A DNA stretch of 64,000 nt from Gammaproteobacteria bacterium (GTDB taxonomy: Bacteria; Pseudomonadota; Gammaproteobacteria; Pseudomonadales; Pseudohongiellaceae), in assembly GCA_009844085.1 (NCBI GenBank), contig VYCF01000017.1, forward strand, positions 1 to 64,000, read 5' to 3'. The notes below the pieces were generated by a model. That model made no database searches and was not told the DNA's origin. It saw only the letters and a program-made list of their open reading frames with translations. This document shows, piece by piece, positions 20,718 to 28,868 of the stretch. How positions within the stretch are numbered: position 1 is the stretch's first letter; every line of letters starts with the position of its first letter. A program made the position numbers and the translations under genes.

Positions 20718-21258
20718 CGCCGGATCGACCGCATGCAGGATGTGGCCGAACACGGCGTTACTCCCATCGAAATGGACGTTTCCAAAGGGGAGGACAACGA
20801 GCGGGCCGTGCGCCAGACCGTCGAAGCCGAGGGACGCATCGACGTGCTCATCAACAACGCGGGCTACGGTCTCTACGGCGCGGTGGAGGGCTGGTCGGAC
20901 TGCCTCCGCATAGAGACCGCTCTCTTCGGCATACAGGTCGTTCTGATTCAGCCTGGCCTGATCAAAACCGAGTTCAACGAAGTCGTCGGGGGCGGATTTC
21001 AAAAGTATTACCCCGGCAGCCCCTGCAAGGCTGCGCTGGACAGGCTCTTCGCGGCGTACTCGGACCCGAAGAACGCCGAGCGCGGCGCCGACGCCGAGGT
21101 CCTCGCCCGAATCTCCGTCGAGGCGGACAAGCCGCGCCGCCGCTACGTGGAAGGCGCGATGGCGCGTCCGATGATGTTCATGCGCAAGTGGTTCGGAGAC
21201 GGATTCTACGAATCCATGCTGCGCCGCAACTTCGGCCGAAGCATAGCTTCCAGCAGTA
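20718..21258 (+). pseudogene. Short-chain dehydrogenase with missing N-terminus and catalytic core
   Basis: The frame begins mid-Rossmann fold (RRIDRMQDVAEHGVTPIEMD), keeps VLINNAGYGLYGAVEG, and then jumps directly to WSDCLRIETALFGIQVVLIQ. The segment holding the catalytic Ser and YxxxK is gone, a deletion of roughly 60 codons at about 20884-20893. The glycine-rich cofactor loop is also missing upstream. The C-terminal part (MRKWFGDGFYESMLRRNFGR) is intact and runs without a stop into the next coding segment. It cannot be an active reductase. Confidence 0.75.
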
Positions 21259-21372
21259 GGGAGGCGAGCCTGAAAATAATTCGCAAGCTCCTCGTTTGCG
21301 GGCTCGTCCTGCTGCACATGCCGGCGGTTCTGGCGCAGCCGGCCGCCGAAATTCCGCGCCGTTTTCGTTCCG

Positions 21373-21705
21373 GTGCGCATGCCCGGCGAAGACGCCTGGC
21401 ACGAGGATCTCGATCCCGAAGCGCTGATGGCGGGAACGCTTGCGTTCATGCCGATCGCCGACGACTTCGACGCGCGAATCGGTCCGCCCATCGAAATCGA
21501 AGACGGCGATATCGACGAAGCCTTGCTGCAACTGTTCATGTTGTGGAACGCCGAAGCCGAACCGGACGAGTTCTGGCACGGCGTCGTCAACGATAGTGTC
21601 GGCGGCGTCGCGTTGCTTGCGGAGCAGGTGGCGGTGAGCGAACTCTCGATTCTCGACGCCCAGGGCAACGAACTGTTGCGCCAGACGCTGACCGGACTGA
21701 ATTGA
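21373..21705 (+). CDS. Hypothetical protein, probably frameshifted from its signal peptide
   Basis: 110 residues, acidic, starting RMPGEDAWHEDLDPEALMAG; family not recognised. Just upstream in another frame (21271-21357), after GGAGGCGAGC, lies LKIIRKLLVCGLVLLHMPAV followed by LAQPAAEIP, a good signal peptide that starts with CTG instead of ATG. A single-base slip near 21355 would join the two as one secreted protein (AEIPRR then FVPVRMPGEDAW). Either the gene is broken or the sequence contains an error. GTG 21367 is an alternative start. Confidence 0.45.
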   Translation: MRMPGEDAWHEDLDPEALMAGTLAFMPIADDFDARIGPPIEIEDGDIDEALLQLFMLWNAEAEPDEFWHGVVNDSVGGVALLAEQVAVSELSILDAQGNELLRQTLTGLN

Positions 21706-21814
21706 TCGAACCACGCAGCGTTCCCTCGCTCATTCGGGCAAGACCGGCTGGTCTTGTGCTACGGTTGCGGTTGAATCGATTACATTGCGGGCAAAACCAA
21801 GAAAGGGGGAAATC

Positions 21815-22693
21815 ATGGAACTGAACGGGAAAACCGCCGTCGTGACGGGCGGCGGCAACGGCATCGGCAAGGCGCTTTGCCTGGCGCTCGCTGGAGCGGG
21901 CGTTAATGTGGCGGTCGCCGATATCGAGGAGGCGGCGGCCAAGTCTGTCGCGGAGAAAGCCGCCGAACGCGGCGTCAAGTCGATCGGCGTGGCCGCCGAC
22001 GTTGCCGACGAGGCCAACGTGGCCGCATTGGCCGATGCGGCCTGGAACGCGTTCGGCGATGTGGACATCCTGATCAACAACGCCGGCGTGATGCCGCCGG
22101 CAATGCCGCTCGCGGCGACGAACGCGGCGGATTTTAACTGGGTCTTCGCGGTCAACGTCGGCGGAGTCATGAACGGCATCCGGACCTTCGTTCCGAGATT
22201 CGCCGCCTCGGGCCGCGAATGCGTCGTGGTAAACACGGCTTCGGAGCATTCTTTCGGCGTTCCCCACATCGGCGGCGGACTGTATACGGCAACCAAACAC
22301 GCCGTGCTCGGAATTTCCGACGTGTTGCGGCAGGAAGCGCCCGAAAACCTCAAGGTCTGCGTGTTTTGCCCCGGCATTGTCGACTCGACGATCTGGCGCG
22401 CCTCGGAGCGCCGGCAGGAGAGTTACGGCGGCGCTTCGCCCGGCGAGGAAGCCGCCGGCGAACTCGTCCGCCAGATCGGCATGCCGGCGGATGAAGTGGC
22501 CGCAAAGGCCATCGAAGGCATCCGGGCGGAGCGGTTCCTCATCGTCACCCATCCCCACGCGGCGAGCATCGCCGAGGCGCGCTGGGCCGAGATCGAGCGG
22601 GCCTTCGCCGAGCAGGCGCCTCGCTATGAAGGGGACGAGAAGTATGATCTCGGGCCGATCATTCGCCAGCTCGCTATGCAATCGGCGCCGTAG
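21815..22693 (+). CDS. Short-chain dehydrogenase/reductase
   Basis: 292-residue classical SDR. TGGGNGIG is the cofactor loop and DIEEA after the second strand favours NAD(H); NNAG is present and the catalytic pair is Tyr157-x3-Lys161 (LYTATKHAV) with a Ser in NTASEHS. ATG 21815 has GGGGG upstream and gives the standard ELNGKTAVVTGGG beginning. It faces a P450 gene across a palindromic intergenic region; joint oxidation of hydrophobic or steroid-like substrates is possible but only suggested by proximity. Confidence 0.9.
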   Translation: MELNGKTAVVTGGGNGIGKALCLALAGAGVNVAVADIEEAAAKSVAEKAAERGVKSIGVAADVADEANVAALADAAWNAFGDVDILINNAGVMPPAMPLAATNAADFNWVFAVNVGGVMNGIRTFVPRFAASGRECVVVNTASEHSFGVPHIGGGLYTATKHAVLGISDVLRQEAPENLKVCVFCPGIVDSTIWRASERRQESYGGASPGEEAAGELVRQIGMPADEVAAKAIEGIRAERFLIVTHPHAASIAEARWAEIERAFAEQAPRYEGDEKYDLGPIIRQLAMQSAP

Positions 22694-22734
22694 CCGCCAG
22701 GCAATTCTCTCTATGGCGTCGGGTTCGCCCCCAC

Positions 22735-22774
22735 CAAAACCGCTGCGCGGTTTTGACTCCCCCGGAGGGGGAGT
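22735..22774. repeat. Twin hairpins between convergent SDR and P450 genes
   Basis: Two adjacent perfect inverted repeats: CAAAACCGC-TGC-GCGGTTTTG (22735-22755) and ACTCCCCC-GGA-GGGGGAGT (22756-22774). They lie between two gene 3' ends and may act as a bidirectional terminator, or be a REP-like element. No second copy was found in the window. Confidence 0.55.
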
Positions 22775-22791
22775 ACGCGAATCCGTGCGCG

Positions 22792-24030
22792 TTACTCCGG
22801 CGTAAACGCCACCGGCATCTTGACGATCGCGTTGAACCAGATGCTTCTGAGCATTTCCATCTCGCCGTCGGGGCGAATGTCGGGGATTCGGGTCACGATC
22901 TCCTTGAGCAGCGCCGTGAGCTGGTAGCGGGCCAGTCTCGCGCCGAGGCAGATATGGGGTCCGGTGCCGAAGGCCAGGTGCCGATTGGCGTTGGGGCGGG
23001 TGATGTCGAACTTGTGGGGATCCGAAAACACCGCCGGATCCCGGTTGGCCGCCGGGTAGGAAAGGTAGATCTTATCGCCCTTCTCAAGCTTGCGGCCGCC
23101 GATCTCGGTATCCGCCATAACCGTGCGGCGGAACTTGATCACCGGGGGCGAATGGCGCAGCACTTCCTCGATGGCGTTGGGCAGGTGCCTGTCGATGTCG
23201 CCGCGCAGCAATTCGTATTGGTCCGGATTTTCGTGCATGAGCCGCACGAAGTGAGCGGCGGTGCTGCGGGTGGTCTCGTGCCCGGCGATCGAAAGCGTTA
23301 CGAAAAACATCTGGATATTGGCTTCGTCGAGCCGTTCGCCGTCGACTTCGCCGTGGACGATGCGGCTCAACATCGAATCGTCAGGCGTGGCGCGCTTTTC
23401 CCCGGCGAGCTGGTGGGCGATGCCGAAGAGGCCTTGCATGGCGGCCCGCGGATCGTCGGCCCGGTCGGGATTTTCCGTGTCGGCCATCTGATTGCCGAGG
23501 GTGAACACCGTATCGCGCAGATCGTCCGGGACGCCGAGCAGTTTGCAGAAAGTGTAAACCGGCAGTTTCGACGCGACCTCGAAGACAAACTCGCATTGGC
23601 CGCGGCCCGCCACCGAGTCGACGATGGAGGCGGCAAGGCGGTCGATTTCGGGATAGAACTTCGCCAATTCGACCGCCGCGAACGGCGGCATGACGAGCTT
23701 GCGCACCGCCTTGTGGTCGGCTGGCCGCATTCCCATTATGCCGGCGCGCTGTTCCTCGAGTTGTTTGGCTTCGAAATCCCAGATTGTCGGGCCGCCCTCG
23801 TGGGACGAGAACAATTCCTGGTCGCGGGACACCTCGACGACATCCTCGTAGCGGGTCAGCACCCAGAAACCCTGGCTCAGCGTCACGCCCGGAGTCATGG
23901 TGTCGTAACCCTCCACCGGCGGATTCCAGTGAACGGGGTCAGACTCGCGCCAGGCGTCGAACGATTCGTGCGGCGGCCCGCCGGCCGCGGGTATCAGGTC
24001 CGGGTCGATGAGATTGTCTGCGGAAATCAT
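22792..24030 (-). CDS. Cytochrome P450
   Basis: 412-residue soluble bacterial P450. The I-helix oxygen-activation motif AGHETT (249-254), the K-helix ExxR (EEVLR) and the haem loop [15 protein letters not shown] with axial Cys361 are all present. Bacterial members of this size hydroxylate terpenes, fatty acids or sterol side chains with ferredoxin partners. No ferredoxin or reductase gene is adjacent, so electron donors must be elsewhere. The start is ATG 24030, with an AGGAGG-type site upstream (CAGGAGGAACGCC). Confidence 0.95.
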   Translation of the reverse strand: MISADNLIDPDLIPAAGGPPHESFDAWRESDPVHWNPPVEGYDTMTPGVTLSQGFWVLTRYEDVVEVSRDQELFSSHEGGPTIWDFEAKQLEEQRAGIMGMRPADHKAVRKLVMPPFAAVELAKFYPEIDRLAASIVDSVAGRGQCEFVFEVASKLPVYTFCKLLGVPDDLRDTVFTLGNQMADTENPDRADDPRAAMQGLFGIAHQLAGEKRATPDDSMLSRIVHGEVDGERLDEANIQMFFVTLSIAGHETTRSTAAHFVRLMHENPDQYELLRGDIDRHLPNAIEEVLRHSPPVIKFRRTVMADTEIGGRKLEKGDKIYLSYPAANRDPAVFSDPHKFDITRPNANRHLAFGTGPHICLGARLARYQLTALLKEIVTRIPDIRPDGEMEMLRSIWFNAIVKMPVAFTPE

Positions 24031-24074
24031 GGCGTTCCTCCTGCTGCCGAAAACCTAGTATATCAGCGTTGATC

Positions 24075-24108
24075 GCCCTGGTTCCGAAACCATGTCCGGA
24101 ACCAGGGC
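24075..24108. terminator. 12-bp stem-loop downstream of the DUF2235 gene
   Basis: GCCCTGGTTCCG and CGGAACCAGGGC form a perfect 12-bp stem with a 10-nt loop between the DUF2235 stop (24168) and the P450 start (24030), both minus strand. There is no T-run, so it may be a terminator-like mRNA-end structure or an operator of the P450 gene. Confidence 0.4.
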
Positions 24109-24167
24109 CGGGATAACTTGCCCGTGCAGGTACACCCACCCACGGCAGCCGCTCATTCGGTCAGAAC

Positions 24168-25361
24168 CTAGCCATTCATCTTCTCGTTGCGCGGCCGCTG
24201 GTCGAGATCCGAGCGAAGCCCCGTGATGCCGGTCAACCTTTTCTTCGCGCCCGAGCCGGGGAGCAGCAAATCGAAATTCAGCCCCCGCAGCGACGCGGGC
24301 CGATAGTGCGGCACCAGGTCGAACCGCGCCTTTACCGAGTGATGCAGCAGCGGCGGGTGCGTGTCGGCGGGCAGCGCTTCGTTGTTCTCGCGCACGCATA
24401 CGTTTCGCACCGCCCTGTCATAGAGCTTTCCAAGTCCTTCGGGACGCGTCCGCGAGACGCAGGTGACGTTCGGATGCATCAGGATGTCGTCCATATCGAG
24501 AAAACCAAGCGCATCGCCTTGCCCGTTCAGCAGATTTCGAACCTCGCCCGGGCTGCGCGAATCCGCGATCAGGATATGGCCGCCCAGGCACGCCTGGCAC
24601 TGTTCGATCATGTATTGCAGCGCGATGTCGCTGAGGCCGTCGCTCCAGTAACCGCCCCCGACGTCGCTGTGCGCGCCCGGAAACCAGATCTCCGTGATGC
24701 GGTCGGGATCGCCTGCGTCGCGGTTGATCTGCGTCGGCTCGAAGGCGACGCGTTCCTCGTCGAGCGAAAGGATGTGTACCGCGCGTTTCACGCGCCGGTC
24801 CACCGTGCCGTTCTCGAACACCACGTCGCTGACGATCTTTTCGCCTTTCCGGTGAATGCCGCTCATTGCGGCAACCGTGTCGAACACGCCGAGGAAGGCC
24901 ACCTCCAGTTCCTGGCGCTCCTGCAGAATGAGACTGGCGAACTTTCTCGCCAGCGCCGCGCCCCGGCTGAATCCGAACACGACGATGCGGTCTTCCGGCT
25001 TCGGCTCCGCCTCCGTCAAGTCCGCTTTGGCCTCGTTCAGAATCCTTCTGGCGTCGCCCCATTTCGGCGCCAGCGCGCTGTTCACCAGCTCGGCCATGCT
25101 GGTGATCATCCAGCCGACGAGCGGTATGTCCTCTCCGTTTTCCCGCGTCCCGATGCCGTTGTAATACCAGGTTCGTTGTGGCGCGCCGAGCGGGGTCCGG
25201 GTTTCCGTCAGGTCTCTCCGCAGCCCTCCCCCCATGAGGACATGCAACTTGAGCACGTTGCTGATGCTTTCGTCACGTTCGAACTTACCGGCGTCGCAGG
25301 GCTCGTTGCCCGTGCCGTCGAAGCTGAAGACCAGGGTGCGGCCGGTGTCCGTCGTTGCCAT
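24168..25361 (-). CDS. DUF2235 alpha/beta-hydrolase-like protein
   Basis: 397 residues. FSFDGTGNEP at the start, GFSRGAALARKFA (GxSxG nucleophile elbow) and FPGAHSDVGGGYWSDGLSD are DUF2235 hallmarks. Members include T6SS phospholipase effectors (Tle1) and stand-alone proteins of unknown role. No T6SS, VgrG or immunity gene is near and no signal peptide is seen, so it is probably cytosolic. It has a strong AAGGAGG site and follows the ribbon-helix-helix gene by 15 nt, forming a two-gene operon under one palindromic operator. Confidence 0.85.
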   Translation of the reverse strand: MATTDTGRTLVFSFDGTGNEPCDAGKFERDESISNVLKLHVLMGGGLRRDLTETRTPLGAPQRTWYYNGIGTRENGEDIPLVGWMITSMAELVNSALAPKWGDARRILNEAKADLTEAEPKPEDRIVVFGFSRGAALARKFASLILQERQELEVAFLGVFDTVAAMSGIHRKGEKIVSDVVFENGTVDRRVKRAVHILSLDEERVAFEPTQINRDAGDPDRITEIWFPGAHSDVGGGYWSDGLSDIALQYMIEQCQACLGGHILIADSRSPGEVRNLLNGQGDALGFLDMDDILMHPNVTCVSRTRPEGLGKLYDRAVRNVCVRENNEALPADTHPPLLHHSVKARFDLVPHYRPASLRGLNFDLLLPGSGAKKRLTGITGLRSDLDQRPRNEKMNG

Positions 25362-25376
25362 TGCCTGCCTCCTTGG

Positions 25377-25667
25377 CTAGAGAAGCGAATTGATCGTCTT
25401 GATGCCGTCGAGCAGGTCGAGCAGTTCGCCGATGTTGTCGAGCTCGACTCCGCGGCGAACTCCCATGGGCCGGGATCGAACGCGAAACGGCCTGACAAGC
25501 TCGTCTTCCGTCGGCAGTTCAAGACCGCGCCGCAGGCTGTCGTTGAGCGCCTCCTTGAAGCTCGCTCCCGATCGGGCCATACGGTCATTCAAATTCGCAA
25601 CGACATCGTCTTCCAGCGTGACCGTAGTTCTCAGGGGATTTTTCCTGTTCGCCAAACAATGAAGCAC
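25377..25667 (-). CDS. Ribbon-helix-helix antitoxin-like regulator
   Basis: 96 residues. LRTTVTLEDDVVANLNDRMA, then SGASFKEALNDSLRRGLE, is the strand-helix-helix of VapB/DUF2191-type antitoxins. The C-terminal half is acidic and extended (ELDNIGELLDLLDGI), like a toxin-binding tail. No PIN or RelE toxin follows; the next gene is the DUF2235 hydrolase. GTG 25667 is the first start; TTG 25655 also fits. A 7-5-7 palindrome lies 16 nt upstream, which suggests autoregulation. Confidence 0.75.
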   Translation of the reverse strand: MLHCLANRKNPLRTTVTLEDDVVANLNDRMARSGASFKEALNDSLRRGLELPTEDELVRPFRVRSRPMGVRRGVELDNIGELLDLLDGIKTINSLL

Positions 25668-25682
25668 AAGGATGCTAACAAA

Positions 25683-25701
25683 TTGATGCTTTTTGCATCA
25701 A
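25683..25701 (-). promoter_or_regulatory. Operator palindrome of the RHH-DUF2235 operon
   Basis: A perfect inverted repeat TTGATGC-N5-GCATCAA, with a further GATGC half-site at 25671, lies just ahead of the GTG start. It has the same 7-5-7 geometry as the VapBC operator at 16580-16598 but a different sequence. Confidence 0.65.
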
Positions 25702-25892
25702 ACGCTACCCATGGTCGCCATGGCCGGCCCGAGAAGCCAGCGACCGCGCCGATAACAGTACGGCGGTTCTTGAGCGCACGGCCCGGCGGACGCTTCGGGA
25801 AAGCCGGGACTGGGCAGCGAACCCTATTGCCCCCGCTGAATCAGTGGACGAAGTCGCCGGCCGGCCAGTTCCGCCGCCTGCCGGGCCAGCAT

Positions 25893-25921
25893 TTTTGGTA
25901 GCGCGGGATTGTGCTGCTATA
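25893..25921 (+). promoter_or_regulatory. Sigma-70 promoter of candidate small RNA
   Basis: TTGGTA and TATACT are separated by exactly 17 nt. The next coding start is 230 nt away, and a terminator intervenes, so the promoter probably serves an RNA. The stretch 25702-25892 upstream shows no supportable gene. Confidence 0.6.
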
Positions 25922-25927
25922 CTGATC

Positions 25928-26114
25928 CTCACAAAAATGAAGCTCGGCGATAGCGACACTCGACCGGGCTTCTGAAACCGCGTAAGGCTGTGAATGGCTG
26001 GACGCGGTGTCGGTAAAGAGCCGGCCCTGACTCCGACGTACAGATTTAGCGGGAACGCGTCAAGAACCTAACCTCCCTATTGCCCGCAGCCCCGGTCACT
26101 GGCCGGGGCTTTTT
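25928..26114 (+). ncRNA. Candidate structured small RNA (~187 nt)
   Basis: Between a consensus-like promoter and a rho-independent terminator lie successive potential stems: GAAGCTCGG/CCGGGCTTC (9 bp with one G-U), CCGCGT/ACGCGG (6 bp), GTCGG/CCGAC (5 bp) and GCGGG/CCCGC closing a 29-nt loop with CCTAACCTCCCT. No frame with a ribosome-binding site spans it. I do not recognise it as 6S, tmRNA, SRP RNA or a known riboswitch. The C-rich unpaired CCTCCC stretch could pair with Shine-Dalgarno sequences. Confidence 0.5.
26088..26114 (+). terminator. Rho-independent terminator
   Basis: AGCCCCGG and CCGGGGCT form an 8-bp stem with a 7-nt loop followed by TTTTT. It ends 38 nt before the metalloprotease start, so it closes the upstream RNA and insulates that gene. 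Confidence 0.8.
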
Positions 26115-26151
26115 CTCGCGGGCGCGGGGGGCACGTTCGGGGGAACTGTTC

Positions 26152-27309
26152 ATGAATCGGCGAATTGCAGGAATTTTCGCGGCCGCGGCGCTTGCGGGAG
26201 CGGGCGGCGGGGCATTCGCGTGGCAGCCGCTGTTCGACGACGCCGAAGCGCTGCCGCTCAGGGACAACCGCCTTGTCTGGCACGTCTGGGTGCCGGGGGA
26301 GTCCGACGACGGCGATGCCTGGGATCCGCTGTTTCACGATTCCGTCCGCTACTGGAACGCCGAGATTCCCTGGTTCGATCTCAGCGCCACAACCCGCAAC
26401 AACGAGGACTGCACGAACGGATCTTCTCGCAACCAGGTCAATACCGCCACCTGGCGCGAGACGAACTGCGGCGGCGGTTCGATGTTGCACGCCGCCGGCT
26501 GGGCGCAGACTTTTCTCGGTGGGTTCGGGGATGCGAGGGTAATCGACGAAGGCGACGTCTACTTCAACGAAACGTTCGAACACGCCGAAGGCGGCGCCGA
26601 ACAGATGGTGTTCGACGAAACGAGCTTTTATTCGGTGGCCTTGCACGAGATCGGCCACAATCTCGGCCTCGGCCACGGCATTTTCGATGGCGCGGTCATG
26701 GCCTATGGACCCACCCATAAATGGCACAAGCGCCTGTCGCCCGACGACATCTGCGGAGTCGCGGTGGTTTCCGGCAATCGCGGGCACTGCCCGATCGGGC
26801 TCGGCGCAGCCGTCACCTTGAGCGGCGCAGGGACCGAGGCGCATTTTTCCGGCTACGCCAGCGCCGACGCCGGTTCGACCGCGAGGGAGGCCTTGCGGCC
26901 GTGGCAGGAATTCAACATATATGCGACCGTGCTGATCGATCCGGCGCACCGCTACCGGGCCGGCAATCTGCACGTCGTCGCCGAAACCGAAGCCGGCGAG
27001 TTTCACGCCCGCAACGCCGGCGGCGAATGGCGTCCCTGGAGCGGCGGCGAACTGCCCCCGGCCAACGATTCAGATTATCTCGGTCACGCCATGGAACTCG
27101 TGATACTCGGCCGCAACGGCATCTCCCGCGGCGAGCCGATATTCGATCCGGGCCACGGCTACCGGCTTTACCGGGAAGCGCTTACCGGGATGCGCCTCGG
27201 CCTCGAAGGCGTCAGGCTCAAGTTCTGGGTCGCCTACAGCACCGAAGCGGCCCCGGACGATCTTGTCTACGGCAGCGAACCCATCCGCGTCGAATGGACG
27301 CTTGAATAA
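26152..27309 (+). CDS. Secreted metzincin-type zinc metalloprotease
   Basis: 385 residues with a signal peptide (NRRIAGIFAAAALAGAGGGA). HEIGHNLGLGH gives zinc ligands His165, His169 and His175 with catalytic Glu166, and AVMAYG (Met183) is the Met-turn, so it belongs to the matrixin-like metzincins. The mature N-terminus WQPLFDDAEALPLRDNRLVW would be a processed or short propeptide region. Residues about 220-385 form a beta-rich C-terminal domain of unknown role. ATG 26152 has GGGGGA upstream. Probably digests extracellular protein. Confidence 0.85.
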   Translation: MNRRIAGIFAAAALAGAGGGAFAWQPLFDDAEALPLRDNRLVWHVWVPGESDDGDAWDPLFHDSVRYWNAEIPWFDLSATTRNNEDCTNGSSRNQVNTATWRETNCGGGSMLHAAGWAQTFLGGFGDARVIDEGDVYFNETFEHAEGGAEQMVFDETSFYSVALHEIGHNLGLGHGIFDGAVMAYGPTHKWHKRLSPDDICGVAVVSGNRGHCPIGLGAAVTLSGAGTEAHFSGYASADAGSTAREALRPWQEFNIYATVLIDPAHRYRAGNLHVVAETEAGEFHARNAGGEWRPWSGGELPPANDSDYLGHAMELVILGRNGISRGEPIFDPGHGYRLYREALTGMRLGLEGVRLKFWVAYSTEAAPDDLVYGSEPIRVEWTLE

Positions 27310-27345
27310 TCCCGGCCCGGGCGACGCACGCGCTCGCTCGACGAC

Positions 27346-28452
27346 TCAGGGCGCCGCCTGCATCAGCGCACCCCAGAATTCGTCGTCGAAGGCCGCGAAT
27401 CGATAGCCGCTTGCCGAGCCGAGCCGGACCACGATCAGGTTCATGCTCGGAACCACATAGAGCTTGCGGTCGAGCGCGCCCCTGGCCAACAGGAGATCGG
27501 GCGGAGCTGCGGGTATCAACCGTCCCGGCATACGGTTTCTGCCGGCGCCGACAGCGCGCGAAAACTCCCCTCCGTTGAGCCACCACAGGTAGCCATAGGA
27601 AGGATTGTCCTGTTGCGAAGGCGACAACATAACCTCAAGAAAGTTCCGGTCGCTGAGAACGGGTTCGCCGTTCCAGGCGCCGGCGGCCTGCACCAGCAGA
27701 CCGAAACGGGCCAGATCCCGCGCATTGACGGCAAGGCCGAGATGCATGTTGGCCGCGGACCAGGGCCGGACCGTCCAGGACGTGTGCGCCATGCCGAGGC
27801 GTCCGGCCAGCCAGCGGCCGGTGAGTTCGTTGGCGTCCATGCCGGTAGCGGCGGACAGCGCCTCCATGATCCTGTGGTAGGCGATGGTGTTGTAGCGCCA
27901 CAACTCCCCCGGCGGCGCCTCGTATTCCAGATCGCTCGTCAGTCCGCTTGTCATGCTCATCAGGTGGCGAACCGTGATCCGCCGCTCCTGATCCGCGCTC
28001 GCCCGGCTCCAGCCCGCGTCGAGATATTCGTTCACGGCATCGTCGATGGCCAGGACGCCGCGTTCCCGGGCGATGCCAACCAGCACCGCGACGAGGTTTT
28101 TCTGTATCGAAGCCACGTCTTCGATCGGACGGCCCTGCAGATCCTCGCCCAGACGCTTGTTGACATAACCCTGGGGCACGTCCCGCGGCTCCCAATAGCG
28201 CTCGGCCAGGATGCGCCCGCCATGCAGGATCAGGAGCGCGCTCGAGTTGCGCTCTTCCGCCAGATCCAGCACCGCTTCGAGCGCCCCGGCATCCCAGCCG
28301 GCCTCTCCCGGGCTGACGGTTTCCCAATGCTCGTCGCCTTGGGGAAAATACAGGTTTGAATCCGTTGCCGGCGTGCAACTTGCGGCCAGCGCCAGACAGG
28401 CGGCGGCGAACTGCCGGAAAAATCGTTCACGGGCCGGATCGACGGTTTGCAT
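27346..28452 (-). CDS. Serine hydrolase, class C beta-lactamase family lipoprotein
   Basis: 368 residues. A lipoprotein signal ends at LAASC (Cys26). The catalytic SxxK is VASIQK (Ser115, Lys118), and LWRYNT (Tyr187) stands in the YxN position, so the protein belongs to the penicillin-binding/esterase EstB-like group rather than true beta-lactamases. YGYLWWLNGG and ALDRKLYVVPSMNLIVVRLG are typical of this family's C-terminus. A GGAG site precedes ATG 28452. The substrate is unknown, and resistance should not be assumed. Confidence 0.85.
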   Translation of the reverse strand: MQTVDPARERFFRQFAAACLALAASCTPATDSNLYFPQGDEHWETVSPGEAGWDAGALEAVLDLAEERNSSALLILHGGRILAERYWEPRDVPQGYVNKRLGEDLQGRPIEDVASIQKNLVAVLVGIARERGVLAIDDAVNEYLDAGWSRASADQERRITVRHLMSMTSGLTSDLEYEAPPGELWRYNTIAYHRIMEALSAATGMDANELTGRWLAGRLGMAHTSWTVRPWSAANMHLGLAVNARDLARFGLLVQAAGAWNGEPVLSDRNFLEVMLSPSQQDNPSYGYLWWLNGGEFSRAVGAGRNRMPGRLIPAAPPDLLLARGALDRKLYVVPSMNLIVVRLGSASGYRFAAFDDEFWGALMQAAP

Positions 28453-28603
28453 TTGTCCGCTCCCGCACAGCCCAGGCGCCTGTTTCGGAAGACTGCGCAC
28501 GGCAACGCCAAAACTCGGGAAAAGGCTGCGTTTTATTCGATTATAGCCACTTGGCCGCCAAATGCCATAAAGCCCGCATTCTCACAATTCGTAGTTTCAA
28601 GAG

Positions 28604-28754
28604 GGGGCTTATATCGAATGGTTGGCATCGTGAACCCTGGCGGGCGAGGCATGCCTCGCCCCTACAACAAGACCGCATGAAGCCGTAGGGGCTGGGCATG
28701 CCCAGCCCGTGGTCGGGTCAATCGCCTTCGCGCCAACCATTCGATATAAGCCCC
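28604..28754. mobile_element. 151-bp MITE-like element with perfect 23-bp terminal inverted repeats
   Basis: Positions 28604-28626 and 28732-28754 are perfect reverse complements (GGGGCTTATATCGAATGG then TTGGC). Inside are two 20-bp palindromes, GGGCGAGGCATGCCTCGCCC (28642-28661) and GGGCTGGGCATGCCCAGCCC (28689-28708), bordered by CCCCTAC and GTAGGGG facing each other. The right half (28685-28727) recurs at 35182-35224. Flanks read AAGAG before and AAGAA after, a possible imperfect target duplication. There is no coding capacity, so it would need a transposase in trans. Confidence 0.75.
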
Positions 28755-28787
28755 AAGAAAAAGTTCCACGACATCCAAAGAGCGCGA

Positions 28788-28868
28788 TCAGCGTGAAACT
28801 GAGCGATCGACCTTGCCTGCGCCAATCTTGCGCAACTCGGACACTACATTGGTATCGAGCAGATACAT
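28788..28868 (-). pseudogene. Truncated VapC (PIN) toxin
   Basis: The minus strand encodes YLLDTNVVSELRKIGAGKVD followed by RSVSR and a stop: the first strand and helix of a PIN toxin with its first Asp, then nothing. The remaining ~110 residues are missing. The break is 34 bp from the MITE-like element, whose arrival may be linked. Confidence 0.65.

Noticed and set aside
24168-25361. T6SS phospholipase effector with immunity partner
   Set aside because: No VgrG, PAAR, Tli-like lipoprotein or T6SS gene is near; the only partner is the RHH protein.
25928-26114. 6S RNA, tmRNA, SRP RNA or a known riboswitch
   Set aside because: None of the signature elements I know (6S closing stem and bubble, tmRNA tag and tRNA-like ends, SRP GGAA tetraloop region, riboswitch cores) could be recognised, so it is left as an unclassified candidate.
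27346-28452. Antibiotic-resistance class C beta-lactamase
   Set aside because: It has the SxxK serine but the YxN and KTG motifs are not canonical; it resembles esterase/peptidase members of the fold.
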